DNA of 17,063 nt from 1XD8-76 sp051880335 (GTDB taxonomy: Bacteria > Bacillota > Clostridia > Lachnospirales > Lachnospiraceae), in NCBI GenBank assembly GCA_051880335.1, contig JBJENT010000100.1, positions 1 to 17,063 on the forward strand. The letters are read 5' to 3'. Positions 7,876 through 15,380 of the stretch are shown here, piece after piece. Under the pieces are notes generated by a model, which saw only the letters and a list, made by a program, of their open reading frames with translations, did not search any database and was not told the DNA's origin. The translations under genes and the position numbers were made by a program. Position 1 is the stretch's first letter, and each line of letters starts with the position of its first letter.

Positions 7876-10269
7876 ATGAAAAAATGGGTGGATTACGTAA
7901 AACAGCATAGGACAGCAATATATCTGATACAGGCAGGACTGTGTCTGGTTCTTCTTCTGGTGCTTATGAGCCAGAAAAAATTGATGCAGACCATTTATCC
8001 CTCAGAAGGTGTCTTTTATGCCGGACAGGCAGGAAGCGATGGGGAAGCCTATATTGATAAGTCTTCTGAATTCGGTGGGGCATTTTTACAGTTGGAGAGC
8101 ATCCCGTTAAAATCCGGTACTTATAAGATTTATGTAGAATATGAGACGGATTGTGATGACAACGGATTTAATGTTTACAGCACAAACGGAAATTATGGCG
8201 CAATCAACGAAGACATTGGAGATGAAAACAGACCGGTTTCTCTGAAGTCTTTTCATAACAGGCAGATGATTCATGCCTGGATGAAGGGAGAAGGATGTCT
8301 GCAGCTTGTGATGCGGTACTGTGGAGCCGGATATCTGAAAATAAACCGTGTGGATGTGGAAAGAATTCCGAACTATACTCCGTTATTTTTGCTGATGCTT
8401 ATCTTCCTGTTTTTTGATTTGGAAGGATATGAAGGGCGTCGCTTCAGCGAAACAGTATGCCAGCAGAAGCGTCTGGCACGGGTCGGAGTGCTTGCCATCA
8501 CATTTGCAGCCAGTATTCCACTGATGACAGACTATCTGATTCAGGGAACAGATATGACCTTTCACCTATATCGTATCGAGGGAATTGCAGAAGGCTTAAA
8601 AAGCGGCCAGTTCCCTGTTCGCATACAGCCTAACTGGTGGAACGAATTTGGATATGGGACGTCACTGTTTTATGCAGACTTCTTTTTATACATTCCTGCT
8701 ATCCTTACGTTGATTGGTTATAGTCTTCAGACAGCATATAAACTATATATTGTTTTATTCCATCTGCTGACAGCAGGTATCTGCTATCACTGCTTTCGGA
8801 AGATCACAAACGATGAGCAGATTTCCCTTTTGGGAAGCATGCTCTATACGCTGAATATTTACCGCTTGATGGATATCTATATGCGTGGCGCAGTAGGAGA
8901 ATTTACAGCGCTGACTTTTCTTCCACTGGTGGTAGTGGGCTTATATCTGATACGGGAAAAAGGCAGCTGGATTTATCTGGCTCTGGGAGTGACGGGATGT
9001 ATCCAGTCCCATATTCTGACCTGTGAGATGCTTATGGTATTCCTGATCCTCTTCTGCATCTTTGCGATAAAGTGGATCTGGGATAAAGCAGCATTACTGA
9101 ATATCGGAAAGGGTATTCTGGCTGCAATTGGATGGAATCTCTGGTTTATTCTTCCTCTTCTAAATGTATATAGAGATCCCTATCAGGTAAAGACGGGTGG
9201 AACCTATGTAGGGGCGATACAGGGAAGAGGGGCTTTTGTAACAGAGTTGTTTAAACTGTTTATTAATGGTTTAGTAGCAGATAAGAGTGCGGGTGATGGT
9301 ATTTCCGGTGAAATGGGCCACTCCATTGGCCTGGCACTGGGTCTTTCACTGGCTCTTTCTATCACGCTGTTTTATGTGTATCGTCCCAAAGCATGGAAGC
9401 AGAAAAAAAATAAAAACATATCGTATGTAGGGCTTCTTTGTACAGGGTTTGGATTGGTAGCACTTTTTCTGTCTACCAATCTGTTCCCTTACGATGCACT
9501 GCAAAGTAAAGTAAAGTTTTTAAGTTCTCTGATCAGCCATATTCAGTTCCCATGGAGATTTTTGGGATTTGCCACGCTGTTTGCTACACTTGCAGCAGTG
9601 TGCAGTTTGGCTATATGGAAAAATATAGAACATTCGGAACTGATTTCCGGAGAAGATAAGATTACAGATATTCAGAAAGCAAGAAACCGTAGTGTTCCCA
9701 TCGTTTCATTTGCAGCATTGGCGCTGGGACTTTTGACGTTGGTTGGTATGTCTGCTTTTTACCATGAGATGCTCTCCAGAGATACGGTAACAGCACGATA
9801 TTTTGAATATCAGGCCATGGCGAAAGTACTGGATCAGACCGAATATCTGCTGACAGGAACGGATGCTTCCAATGTAGATGGAAAGGTGATCCCTTCCGGA
9901 GACGGAGTAAGCATCGGCATCGCACAAAAAGAAGGGAGCAATCTGGCTGTCTACTGTGTCAATGGTTCAGGTGCGGATGCCTATGTTGACCTGCCCATGT
10001 TCTACTATCCCTGTTATCGAGGGGTAGATCAGGCAACCGGTATGGTTCTGCCTATAGGATATGGAGAAAACAATCGAATCCGGGTGAGTCTGCCAAACGG
10101 ATATCAGGGTACCGTACTTGTGAAAGTACGTGAAAGAATGATATGGAGACTGGCAGAGCTGATCAGTCTTGTGTCGATTGTGATACCGACAGGTGCCGCA
10201 ATGATGAAAGCACAGACGAAGAGGAAGAAGAAAGTACCTTCTATGGAAAGTAAGAAAGCAATCGTCTAA
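7876..10269 (+). CDS. Large membrane protein of the 6-pyruvoyl-tetrahydropterin-synthase-related family, putative GT-C transferase
   Basis: 797 residues. A membrane helix (13-31) is followed by an extracytoplasmic beta-rich domain (about 33-165) and a second helix (167-181). Then comes the family core: GTDMTFHLYRIEGI (224-237), GQFPVRIQPNW (244-254) and GYGTSLFYADFF (259-270), with about ten further helices and a C-terminal outside domain (about residues 630-755). These motifs match the PTPS-related membrane family, whose name is misleading; it has nothing to do with pterins. By fold it is thought to be GT-C-like, and the Asp in GTDMTFH is the likely functional residue (inference). It may add or modify a sugar outside the membrane. 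The C-terminus is very basic (KRKKK) and cytoplasmic. The start at 7876 follows a purine-rich GAACGGGAA stretch, and the gene lies 27 bases after the polymerase gene. Confidence 0.87.
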   Translation: MKKWVDYVKQHRTAIYLIQAGLCLVLLLVLMSQKKLMQTIYPSEGVFYAGQAGSDGEAYIDKSSEFGGAFLQLESIPLKSGTYKIYVEYETDCDDNGFNVYSTNGNYGAINEDIGDENRPVSLKSFHNRQMIHAWMKGEGCLQLVMRYCGAGYLKINRVDVERIPNYTPLFLLMLIFLFFDLEGYEGRRFSETVCQQKRLARVGVLAITFAASIPLMTDYLIQGTDMTFHLYRIEGIAEGLKSGQFPVRIQPNWWNEFGYGTSLFYADFFLYIPAILTLIGYSLQTAYKLYIVLFHLLTAGICYHCFRKITNDEQISLLGSMLYTLNIYRLMDIYMRGAVGEFTALTFLPLVVVGLYLIREKGSWIYLALGVTGCIQSHILTCEMLMVFLILFCIFAIKWIWDKAALLNIGKGILAAIGWNLWFILPLLNVYRDPYQVKTGGTYVGAIQGRGAFVTELFKLFINGLVADKSAGDGISGEMGHSIGLALGLSLALSITLFYVYRPKAWKQKKNKNISYVGLLCTGFGLVALFLSTNLFPYDALQSKVKFLSSLISHIQFPWRFLGFATLFATLAAVCSLAIWKNIEHSELISGEDKITDIQKARNRSVPIVSFAALALGLLTLVGMSAFYHEMLSRDTVTARYFEYQAMAKVLDQTEYLLTGTDASNVDGKVIPSGDGVSIGIAQKEGSNLAVYCVNGSGADAYVDLPMFYYPCYRGVDQATGMVLPIGYGENNRIRVSLPNGYQGTVLVKVRERMIWRLAELISLVSIVIPTGAAMMKAQTKRKKKVPSMESKKAIV

Positions 10270-10289
10270 GAAACAAAGGATAAAAAGAT

Positions 10290-11042
10290 ATGCTATTTAA
10301 TTCCATCAATTTTATGATATTTTTTCCAATTGTAACCTTCCTTTATTTTGTCATTCCGGACAGATGGAAAAAATACTGGCTTTTATTAAGCAGTTATTAT
10401 TTCTATATGTGCTGGAATGCAAAATATATTGTCCTCATTATCTTTTCTACAGTGATCACCTATGTGAGTGGACTTCTTTTAGAACGGATTAAGGGAAAAC
10501 AGTATGAAAGCAGTGTTGAAAGAAGATATAAGAATTATGTTGTTGCCGGAAGCGTTGTGCTCAATCTGGGTGTGCTTTTCTGGTTTAAGTATCTGAATTT
10601 TGCGCTGGATCTGTTAGGCAAAGTACTTGCACGTGTTCATATCGAATGGAATATGCCTGTTTATGACATCATCTTACCGGTTGGAATTTCTTTTTACACG
10701 TTTCAGGCACTGAGCTATACCATGGATGTGTATCGGGATGAAATAAAAGCAGAACATAATTTTTGCAGCTATGCGCTTTTTGTTTCTTTTTTTCCACAGT
10801 TGGTAGCAGGACCGATAGAACGTTCTAAGAATCTCCTTAAGCAGATGTCTGTTCCCCATAAGTTTGATTATGAACGGGCGAGAGAAGGATTCTTGATGAT
10901 GTTGTGGGGTTTTTTCCTAAAGATTGTTCTGGCAGACCGTATTGCACTGTTTGTGGATACGGTTTACGCAGATCAGGCTGCATTTCCGGGGCTGTTTCTG
11001 GTGGTTGCCACAGGTGCTGTTTGCCATTCAGATTTATTGTGA
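10290..11042 (+). CDS. N-terminal fragment of the broken MBOAT gene
   Basis: The open frame gives 250 residues; the last nine (after VVAT at codon 241) are out-of-frame sequence created by the frameshift. It contains about six membrane helices and the substrate-tunnel motif with GPIERSKN but lacks the catalytic His, so it should be inactive alone. Listed because an automatic annotation would show it as a separate gene. Confidence 0.6.
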   Translation: MLFNSINFMIFFPIVTFLYFVIPDRWKKYWLLLSSYYFYMCWNAKYIVLIIFSTVITYVSGLLLERIKGKQYESSVERRYKNYVVAGSVVLNLGVLFWFKYLNFALDLLGKVLARVHIEWNMPVYDIILPVGISFYTFQALSYTMDVYRDEIKAEHNFCSYALFVSFFPQLVAGPIERSKNLLKQMSVPHKFDYERAREGFLMMLWGFFLKIVLADRIALFVDTVYADQAAFPGLFLVVATGAVCHSDLL

Positions 11043-11082
11043 TTTTTATGGGTATACGTCGATTGCCATTGGGACAGCTTAG
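11013..11082 (+). other. Inactivating lesions in MBOAT: +1 frameshift (GG at 11013-11014) and in-frame TAG (11080-11082)
   Basis: The family consensus runs on in frame 1 after 11014, whereas the upstream gene is in frame 0. One extra G is the simplest explanation. The stop TAG sits where relatives usually have Lys, Gln or Arg (GTA-x-ILGF), so a C-to-T change from CAG would suffice. The frameshift is not in a homopolymer run, so slippage-based phase variation is unlikely. Confidence 0.75.
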
Positions 11083-11100
11083 ATTCTTGGATTTACCTTG

Positions 11101-11787
11101 ATGGAAAACTTTGATGCACCTTATTTATCTACAAGTGTATCCGGTTTTTGGCGCAGATGGCATATTTCCTTGACTTCCTGGTTTAAGGATTATCTTTATA
11201 TTCCTTTGGGAGGAAATCGAAAAGGAAAATGTCGTAAATATTTGAATAAAATGATTGTTTTCCTGGTGAGTGGCTTATGGCATGGAGCAGATTTGTCTTA
11301 TGTAGTCTGGGGAGGCTTAAATGGACTCTATCAGATTCTGGAAGAGATTTTTTCACCCCTATGTTCTCGGCTGGTGAAGCTCTTCGGATTGCACAGGGAG
11401 TCCTTAGGGCATAAAGCTATGAAAATGCTTCTAACGTTTTGCCTTGTGGATTTTGCCTGGATCTTTTTTCGGGCGGAAAATATTGGTCATGCATTTCAGG
11501 TCATCCGTAGTATGATAACGGTTCGAAATCCATGGATACTGATAGATGGTTCCTTGTATGAATGCGGTTTGGATTTTCGTAATTTTGTGCTTATGCTGAT
11601 CTGTATCGGTGTTTTACTGATTGCTGATTTGTGCAGGCGATATGGTATTGTGATACGACATAAAATTATTCAGCAGGATGACTGGGTGAGATGGATCATC
11701 ATTTCTTTTTCAGTTTGCGCTATTTTAACCTTTGGAATCTGGGGACCCGGATATGATGCAACAAACTTTATTTACTTCCAGTTCTAG
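11101..11787 (+). CDS. C-terminal fragment of the broken MBOAT gene
   Basis: About 228 residues if read from the ATG at 11101 (a TTG precedes it at 11098). There is no ribosome-site-like sequence upstream, so independent translation is doubtful. It contains FWRRWHISLTSWFKDYLYIP, GGNRKG and the catalytic-His motif SGLWHGA (His codon 11281-11283), followed by about four helices. It lacks the N-terminal helices of the tunnel. Confidence 0.55.
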   Translation: MENFDAPYLSTSVSGFWRRWHISLTSWFKDYLYIPLGGNRKGKCRKYLNKMIVFLVSGLWHGADLSYVVWGGLNGLYQILEEIFSPLCSRLVKLFGLHRESLGHKAMKMLLTFCLVDFAWIFFRAENIGHAFQVIRSMITVRNPWILIDGSLYECGLDFRNFVLMLICIGVLLIADLCRRYGIVIRHKIIQQDDWVRWIIISFSVCAILTFGIWGPGYDATNFIYFQF

Positions 11788-11839
11788 GAAAATATTTGGA
11801 AAGAATTGATACAGGACGAAGCAGGAAACGAGATATAAG

Positions 11840-13339
11840 ATGAAACAAAAGATAAAGCGGTTATTCGGATGCGTTATCATTCTATGCTTGACAGGGATTA
11901 TACTGCATAAGCTGGGGGATTTGATGCAGCGAAAAGACAGTGTTATTAAATATGCGGATTTTTTCCAGCAGGAAGAAAACTTTGATGTACTTTTTTTCGG
12001 AACCAGTCATGTAATGAATGGAGTATATCCTATGGAACTGTGGGAGGACTATGGAATCGTCTCCTATAACTTTGGAGGACATGATAACAGACTGGCTACC
12101 TCTTACTGGGTCATGAAGAATGCATTGGACTATACTACACCCAAACTAGTAGTGATCGATGTACTGGCATTAGAACAGCAGTCGAAAACAAGTAATGATT
12201 TTTCCTATACACATCTGTCCTTTGATGCATTTCCTCTTAGCTTGACCAAAGTTCAAACCATGCTAGATTTATTGGATGATCCTTGCATGGAACAGGAGAT
12301 TGCCAAAGGATATGCTACAGATGAAGAGGCAAGAAAACTCCTTTACGGATTATGGGATTATAGTACCTATCATTCCAGATGGAGCGAGCTGACTGCAGAG
12401 GATATACAGCCCACGCATAGTCCGGAAAAGGGGGATGAAAGCAGAATCGATGTAGCAGTTCCGGATATGAAAACGAAGGTTTCAAGAGAAGATAAATTGA
12501 ACGAAGAGACTACAGGAGTTCTTTATCTGCAAAAAATGATAGAAGAGTGCAGGGAAAGAGGAATCGAAGTATTACTGGTTAATCTTCCCTTCCCAGCCTT
12601 GGAGGCACAACAGAGATCAGCCAATAGGGTATATGATATTGCAGAAGAATATCAGGTAAATTATATCAATTTTCTGGATGAAAATGTGATAGATTATCAG
12701 ACAGATTTATATGATCCGGGTTCTCACCTGAATCCATCCGGAGCACGTAAGGTGACATCTTATTTGGGACAGTACATCATGGAACATTATGAGATTCCGA
12801 ATCAGAAAGGAAATCCTGCATATGATACATGGGCAGAGGATGATCAGAAATACCTTGCGATGAAAAAGGAAATGCTTCGGAAGCAAACGGATCTGGACTG
12901 CTATTTGATGCTTCTTTCCGACGATCAGTATATTTCACTTCTGGAAATAAACGATGCAGCCTTACTGGAAGATGATTACTATGGAAATCTTCTGGAAAAT
13001 ATGGGAATATCTATAGATGGACTGGGAACAGATACGGATATGCTTATGGTATGGCCAAAAACAAAACTGGTAGAATGTTTTGAGAACAGCCATCAATCCG
13101 GATTTTCTCAGCAGACCAGTTTGGGGGAACTCAGCTTATTTATTGACGAAAGCGGCCAGTATAATCACGGAATCGAGGGCTGCTATGGTGTATATCTGAA
13201 TGGAAACGAACTATTTACAGCGACTCCGGCCGAAAAACGCAGTGCAGAGATAAAAATAGTGGTTTTGGACAAAGATACCATGGAAGTGGTAGATATAGCA
13301 GACTTTTCTTATGGACATACAAGAGTAATGGAAAAGTAA
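11840..13339 (+). CDS. SGNH/DltD-like hydrolase-fold partner of the MBOAT acyltransferase
   Basis: 499 residues. One N-terminal membrane helix (about 8-24) anchors an extracytoplasmic SGNH-type domain. VLFFGTSHVMNGVYP (50-64) holds the likely nucleophile Ser in GTSH (54-57). NFGGHDNR (77-84) gives the second block, LLVNLPFP (245-252) the third, and LYDPGSHLNPSGARKVT (290-306) the Asp and His of the catalytic set. Genes like this regularly follow AlgI/DltB-type MBOAT genes and complete O-acyl transfer to sugars outside the cell. A further C-terminal region (about 320-499) goes beyond the SGNH core; its last part, with VVLDKDTMEVVD (474-485), looks like a small beta domain. No truncation is seen, so it may be stranded by loss of the MBOAT. 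The start at 11840 has AGGAAACGAG (11823-11832). Confidence 0.87.
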   Translation: MKQKIKRLFGCVIILCLTGIILHKLGDLMQRKDSVIKYADFFQQEENFDVLFFGTSHVMNGVYPMELWEDYGIVSYNFGGHDNRLATSYWVMKNALDYTTPKLVVIDVLALEQQSKTSNDFSYTHLSFDAFPLSLTKVQTMLDLLDDPCMEQEIAKGYATDEEARKLLYGLWDYSTYHSRWSELTAEDIQPTHSPEKGDESRIDVAVPDMKTKVSREDKLNEETTGVLYLQKMIEECRERGIEVLLVNLPFPALEAQQRSANRVYDIAEEYQVNYINFLDENVIDYQTDLYDPGSHLNPSGARKVTSYLGQYIMEHYEIPNQKGNPAYDTWAEDDQKYLAMKKEMLRKQTDLDCYLMLLSDDQYISLLEINDAALLEDDYYGNLLENMGISIDGLGTDTDMLMVWPKTKLVECFENSHQSGFSQQTSLGELSLFIDESGQYNHGIEGCYGVYLNGNELFTATPAEKRSAEIKIVVLDKDTMEVVDIADFSYGHTRVMEK

Positions 13340-13388
13340 AAAATAGAAAAAATAAATGAAAAAAGTATTCAGATAATTGGGTAGATAT

Positions 13389-14264
13389 ATGAAATTTTCT
13401 ATTATTACGGTTAGTTTCAGACCGGGAAGAAAATTAATACAGACGGTGGAAAATATATTGGATCAGACCTTCGATGATTATGAAGTGATCATCAAGGATG
13501 GCGGCTCGAATGACGGTTCCGTAGAAGAAATGATGAAGGTGCCGCGGATAAAGGCAGCAGTCGAAGTCGGAAAAGTCATGGTTCATGTACAGGAAGATAA
13601 AAATGTATATGACGGTATGAATCAGGCAATTTCGCTGTCCAAGGGAGATTATCTGCTGTTTTTGAATTGTGGTGATTTATTTCATGATGTGCAGGTACTG
13701 GAACATGTGGCTAAGTGGATTGAGAAGGGCTTATCGAAGCAGAGCGTAGAGAATAAGGCTAGTCAGATTAAAGAGGATGAGATCAGAAGGAAAGATATTC
13801 CAACTATATACTACGGCAATACATTTTGCAGCAGAACCGGGGCCATGGTACATTCTGCTCCATCCATTACCGGATTTACCTGCTACCGAAATATCCCCTG
13901 CCATCAGTCCTGCTTTTATGATAGACGATTATTTGAGGAAAAGCAGTATGATACCAGCCTGAAAGTCCGGGCAGACTATGATCATTTCTTGTGGTGCTTT
14001 TATGTAAAAAAAGCAGCATTCCGATATACGGATATCATCATATCAGATTATGAGGGTGGTGGCATTTCGGAAGTGAAGGAGAACCGGAGACTGGATCAGG
14101 AGGAACATAAGCTGGTGACAAAGCGGTATATGTCTGCCACTGAACTTTTGAAATATAAAACCATTATGCTGCTGACACTGGCACCGCTTCGTCGAAAACT
14201 GGCAGAAGACTCAGCACTTTCCGACGTGTATCACAGACTAAAGAATATAATTTATGGAAAATAG
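13389..14264 (+). CDS. GT2 family glycosyltransferase (WcaE/WfgS-like group)
   Basis: About 291 residues from the ATG at 13389, which starts MKFSIITVSFRPGRK as in relatives. An in-frame TTG at 13377 would add four residues, but neither site has a good ribosome sequence (only a GGGT-like stretch at 13379-13382). Key motifs are IIKDGGSNDGS (34-44), KNVYDGMNQAISLSKGDYLL (71-90) and FLNCGDLFHD (91-100), where NCGD replaces DxD, as is usual in this subgroup. The second half has FTCYRNIPCHQSCFYDRRLF and VRADYDHFLWCF, the acceptor-site block with the catalytic Asp region. It is a cytoplasmic transferase for one sugar of the repeat unit; donor unknown. Its stop is nine bases before the next start. 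Confidence 0.9.
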   Translation: MKFSIITVSFRPGRKLIQTVENILDQTFDDYEVIIKDGGSNDGSVEEMMKVPRIKAAVEVGKVMVHVQEDKNVYDGMNQAISLSKGDYLLFLNCGDLFHDVQVLEHVAKWIEKGLSKQSVENKASQIKEDEIRRKDIPTIYYGNTFCSRTGAMVHSAPSITGFTCYRNIPCHQSCFYDRRLFEEKQYDTSLKVRADYDHFLWCFYVKKAAFRYTDIIISDYEGGGISEVKENRRLDQEEHKLVTKRYMSATELLKYKTIMLLTLAPLRRKLAEDSALSDVYHRLKNIIYGK

Positions 14265-14273
14265 AGGGAGACC

Positions 14274-15380
14274 ATGTCGTTAGACGCTAAGAAAGCATTA
14301 AATCTGTTAAGTAAATATAGAAGTCAGCTGATGGGAATTGCCATCCTCTGGGTGGCGGTTTCTCATGCCAATTTCGCCTGCGTCCGCCCACTGACCATTT
14401 TTTTGAAACTGAGTGGATATGGCGGTGTGGATATCTTCTTTTTCCTTTCCGGAATCGGGTTATACTATTCTTTGGAGAAGAATGATAATATCCTCAGTTT
14501 TTATAAACGCAGGGCGTGGAGGCTGGCACCAGCCTATCTGATTTTCCTGGTACTCTGGTTTATTCCTCTGTTTCTGGAACAGACGGATTTATACGGAGTC
14601 TATTACACCGGCAAAAACTTTCTGGAAAACCTCTCTATGACAGGATGGATGAATGGTTTGGACAATCAGTTTAACTGGTATATACAAGTGGTCTTCTGGT
14701 TTTATTTATTAGCACCGGTTTTATTTAAAGTGATTTGTGCTATTGATGAGAAAGAAGAACCGATCTGGAGCTATCAGATATTATTCTTCTTTATACTTTG
14801 TCTGGAAATCGCCTTTTTGCATAAAGAGACCTTGATGGCAGTATCCAGAATCCCGATTTTCCTGATGGGAATGATCTTTACAGATCTGGTGAAAAAAGAG
14901 AGGTGGAAAAAGATACATCCTATCCCCTGGTATGGAATGGCGATTCTGGGCTGTGTTATTCTGCAGCATTTTCAGCAGACCGACCAGAACCTGTGCTGGC
15001 AGTATGGAATCTGGTGGCATCCCTTTATTCTGATCACACCGGGACTTTGCCTGGCTATCTGCCAGCTGTTTGAGGTGTTGGAAAAGACAAATGTCACAGC
15101 ATGGATCTCCGGAGGCATCGGAAAGATACTGGGAGTGTTGGGGGCATATTCTTTTGAAATCTATCTGATACATATCGCTTTTCTGGACAGAGTGCCGAAG
15201 AAGATTGTGCCGAGAAATAACTTCCAGTGGCTCCTTATGATGGTGATCTCCATTATATTGGGCATACTTTTTGGAGTAATCATAGAAAAAGGTAAGGGAC
15301 TTTTACATGCGCGTATTGTGGATATGCAACATCATGTTACCTGTGATAGCACAGAGCTTGAAACAGGAAGCCAGTCATAA
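14274..15380 (+). CDS. Acyltransferase family 3 (OafA-like) membrane protein
   Basis: 368 residues with about ten hydrophobic segments. Family marks: LMGIAILWVAVSHANF (19-34) with the conserved His31, GYGGVDIFFFLSGIG (48-62), FYKRRAWRLAPAYL (76-89), and a late SFEIYLIHIAF stretch. Such proteins add acetyl or other acyl groups to surface polysaccharide sugars. The conserved Arg of the usual R-x10-H motif is Met20 here, with Arg16 further upstream; I believe relatives in this subfamily share that change. The start at 14274 has AGAGGGAG (14263-14270). The last 74 bases overlap the next gene in another frame. It could be the remaining O-acylation activity now that the MBOAT is broken. Confidence 0.9.
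   Translation: MSLDAKKALNLLSKYRSQLMGIAILWVAVSHANFACVRPLTIFLKLSGYGGVDIFFFLSGIGLYYSLEKNDNILSFYKRRAWRLAPAYLIFLVLWFIPLFLEQTDLYGVYYTGKNFLENLSMTGWMNGLDNQFNWYIQVVFWFYLLAPVLFKVICAIDEKEEPIWSYQILFFFILCLEIAFLHKETLMAVSRIPIFLMGMIFTDLVKKERWKKIHPIPWYGMAILGCVILQHFQQTDQNLCWQYGIWWHPFILITPGLCLAICQLFEVLEKTNVTAWISGGIGKILGVLGAYSFEIYLIHIAFLDRVPKKIVPRNNFQWLLMMVISIILGILFGVIIEKGKGLLHARIVDMQHHVTCDSTELETGSQS
15289..15299 (+). promoter_or_regulatory. Ribosome binding site deciding the overlapping GT4 start
   Basis: AAGGTAAGGGA lies eight bases before the ATG at 15307, inside the acyltransferase gene. It supports the long-overlap start rather than a later Met, since the product also begins with the family-typical MRVLWICNIMLPVIA. 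Confidence 0.6.

Larger units (their letters stand above)
10290..11787 (+). pseudogene. MBOAT family O-acyltransferase (AlgI/DltB-like), broken by frameshift and nonsense codon
   Basis: Together the two reading frames give one AlgI-like protein of about 498 residues, the family's usual length. MBOAT enzymes pass acyl groups across the membrane to polysaccharides. Frame one (10290 to about 11012) has LPVGISFYTFQALSYTMDVY and FFPQLVAGPIERSKNLL, both MBOAT signatures. The rest continues one frame over: LFAIQIYCDFYGYTSIAIG (11017-11073), ENFDAPYLSTSVSGFWRRWH and VSGLWHGADLSY, with the catalytic His codon at 11281-11283. Removing one G from the GG at 11013-11014 joins the halves as VVATVLFAIQIYCDF, the family consensus. 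A second lesion, TAG at 11080-11082, interrupts GTA-ILGF. Two lesions within 70 bases argue for real inactivation, although sequencing error is possible. The start at 10290 has AAAGGA at 10275-10280. The SGNH partner downstream is intact. Confidence 0.9.

Noticed and set aside
7876..10269. A pterin-biosynthesis role for the PTPS-related protein
   Set aside because: The protein is a multi-helix membrane protein within a polysaccharide operon; it has none of the soluble PTPS zinc-site features, and the family name is only historical.
11010..11045. Programmed frameshift or phase-variable tract in the MBOAT gene
   Set aside because: There is no slippery heptamer or long homopolymer at the shift point, and the in-frame TAG at 11080 would still stop translation after a shift.
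10904..11101. 65-residue frame bridging the two MBOAT fragments in the third frame
   Set aside because: The conserved MBOAT motifs read in the other two frames; this one gives no family sequence, so it does not rescue the gene by a double frameshift.
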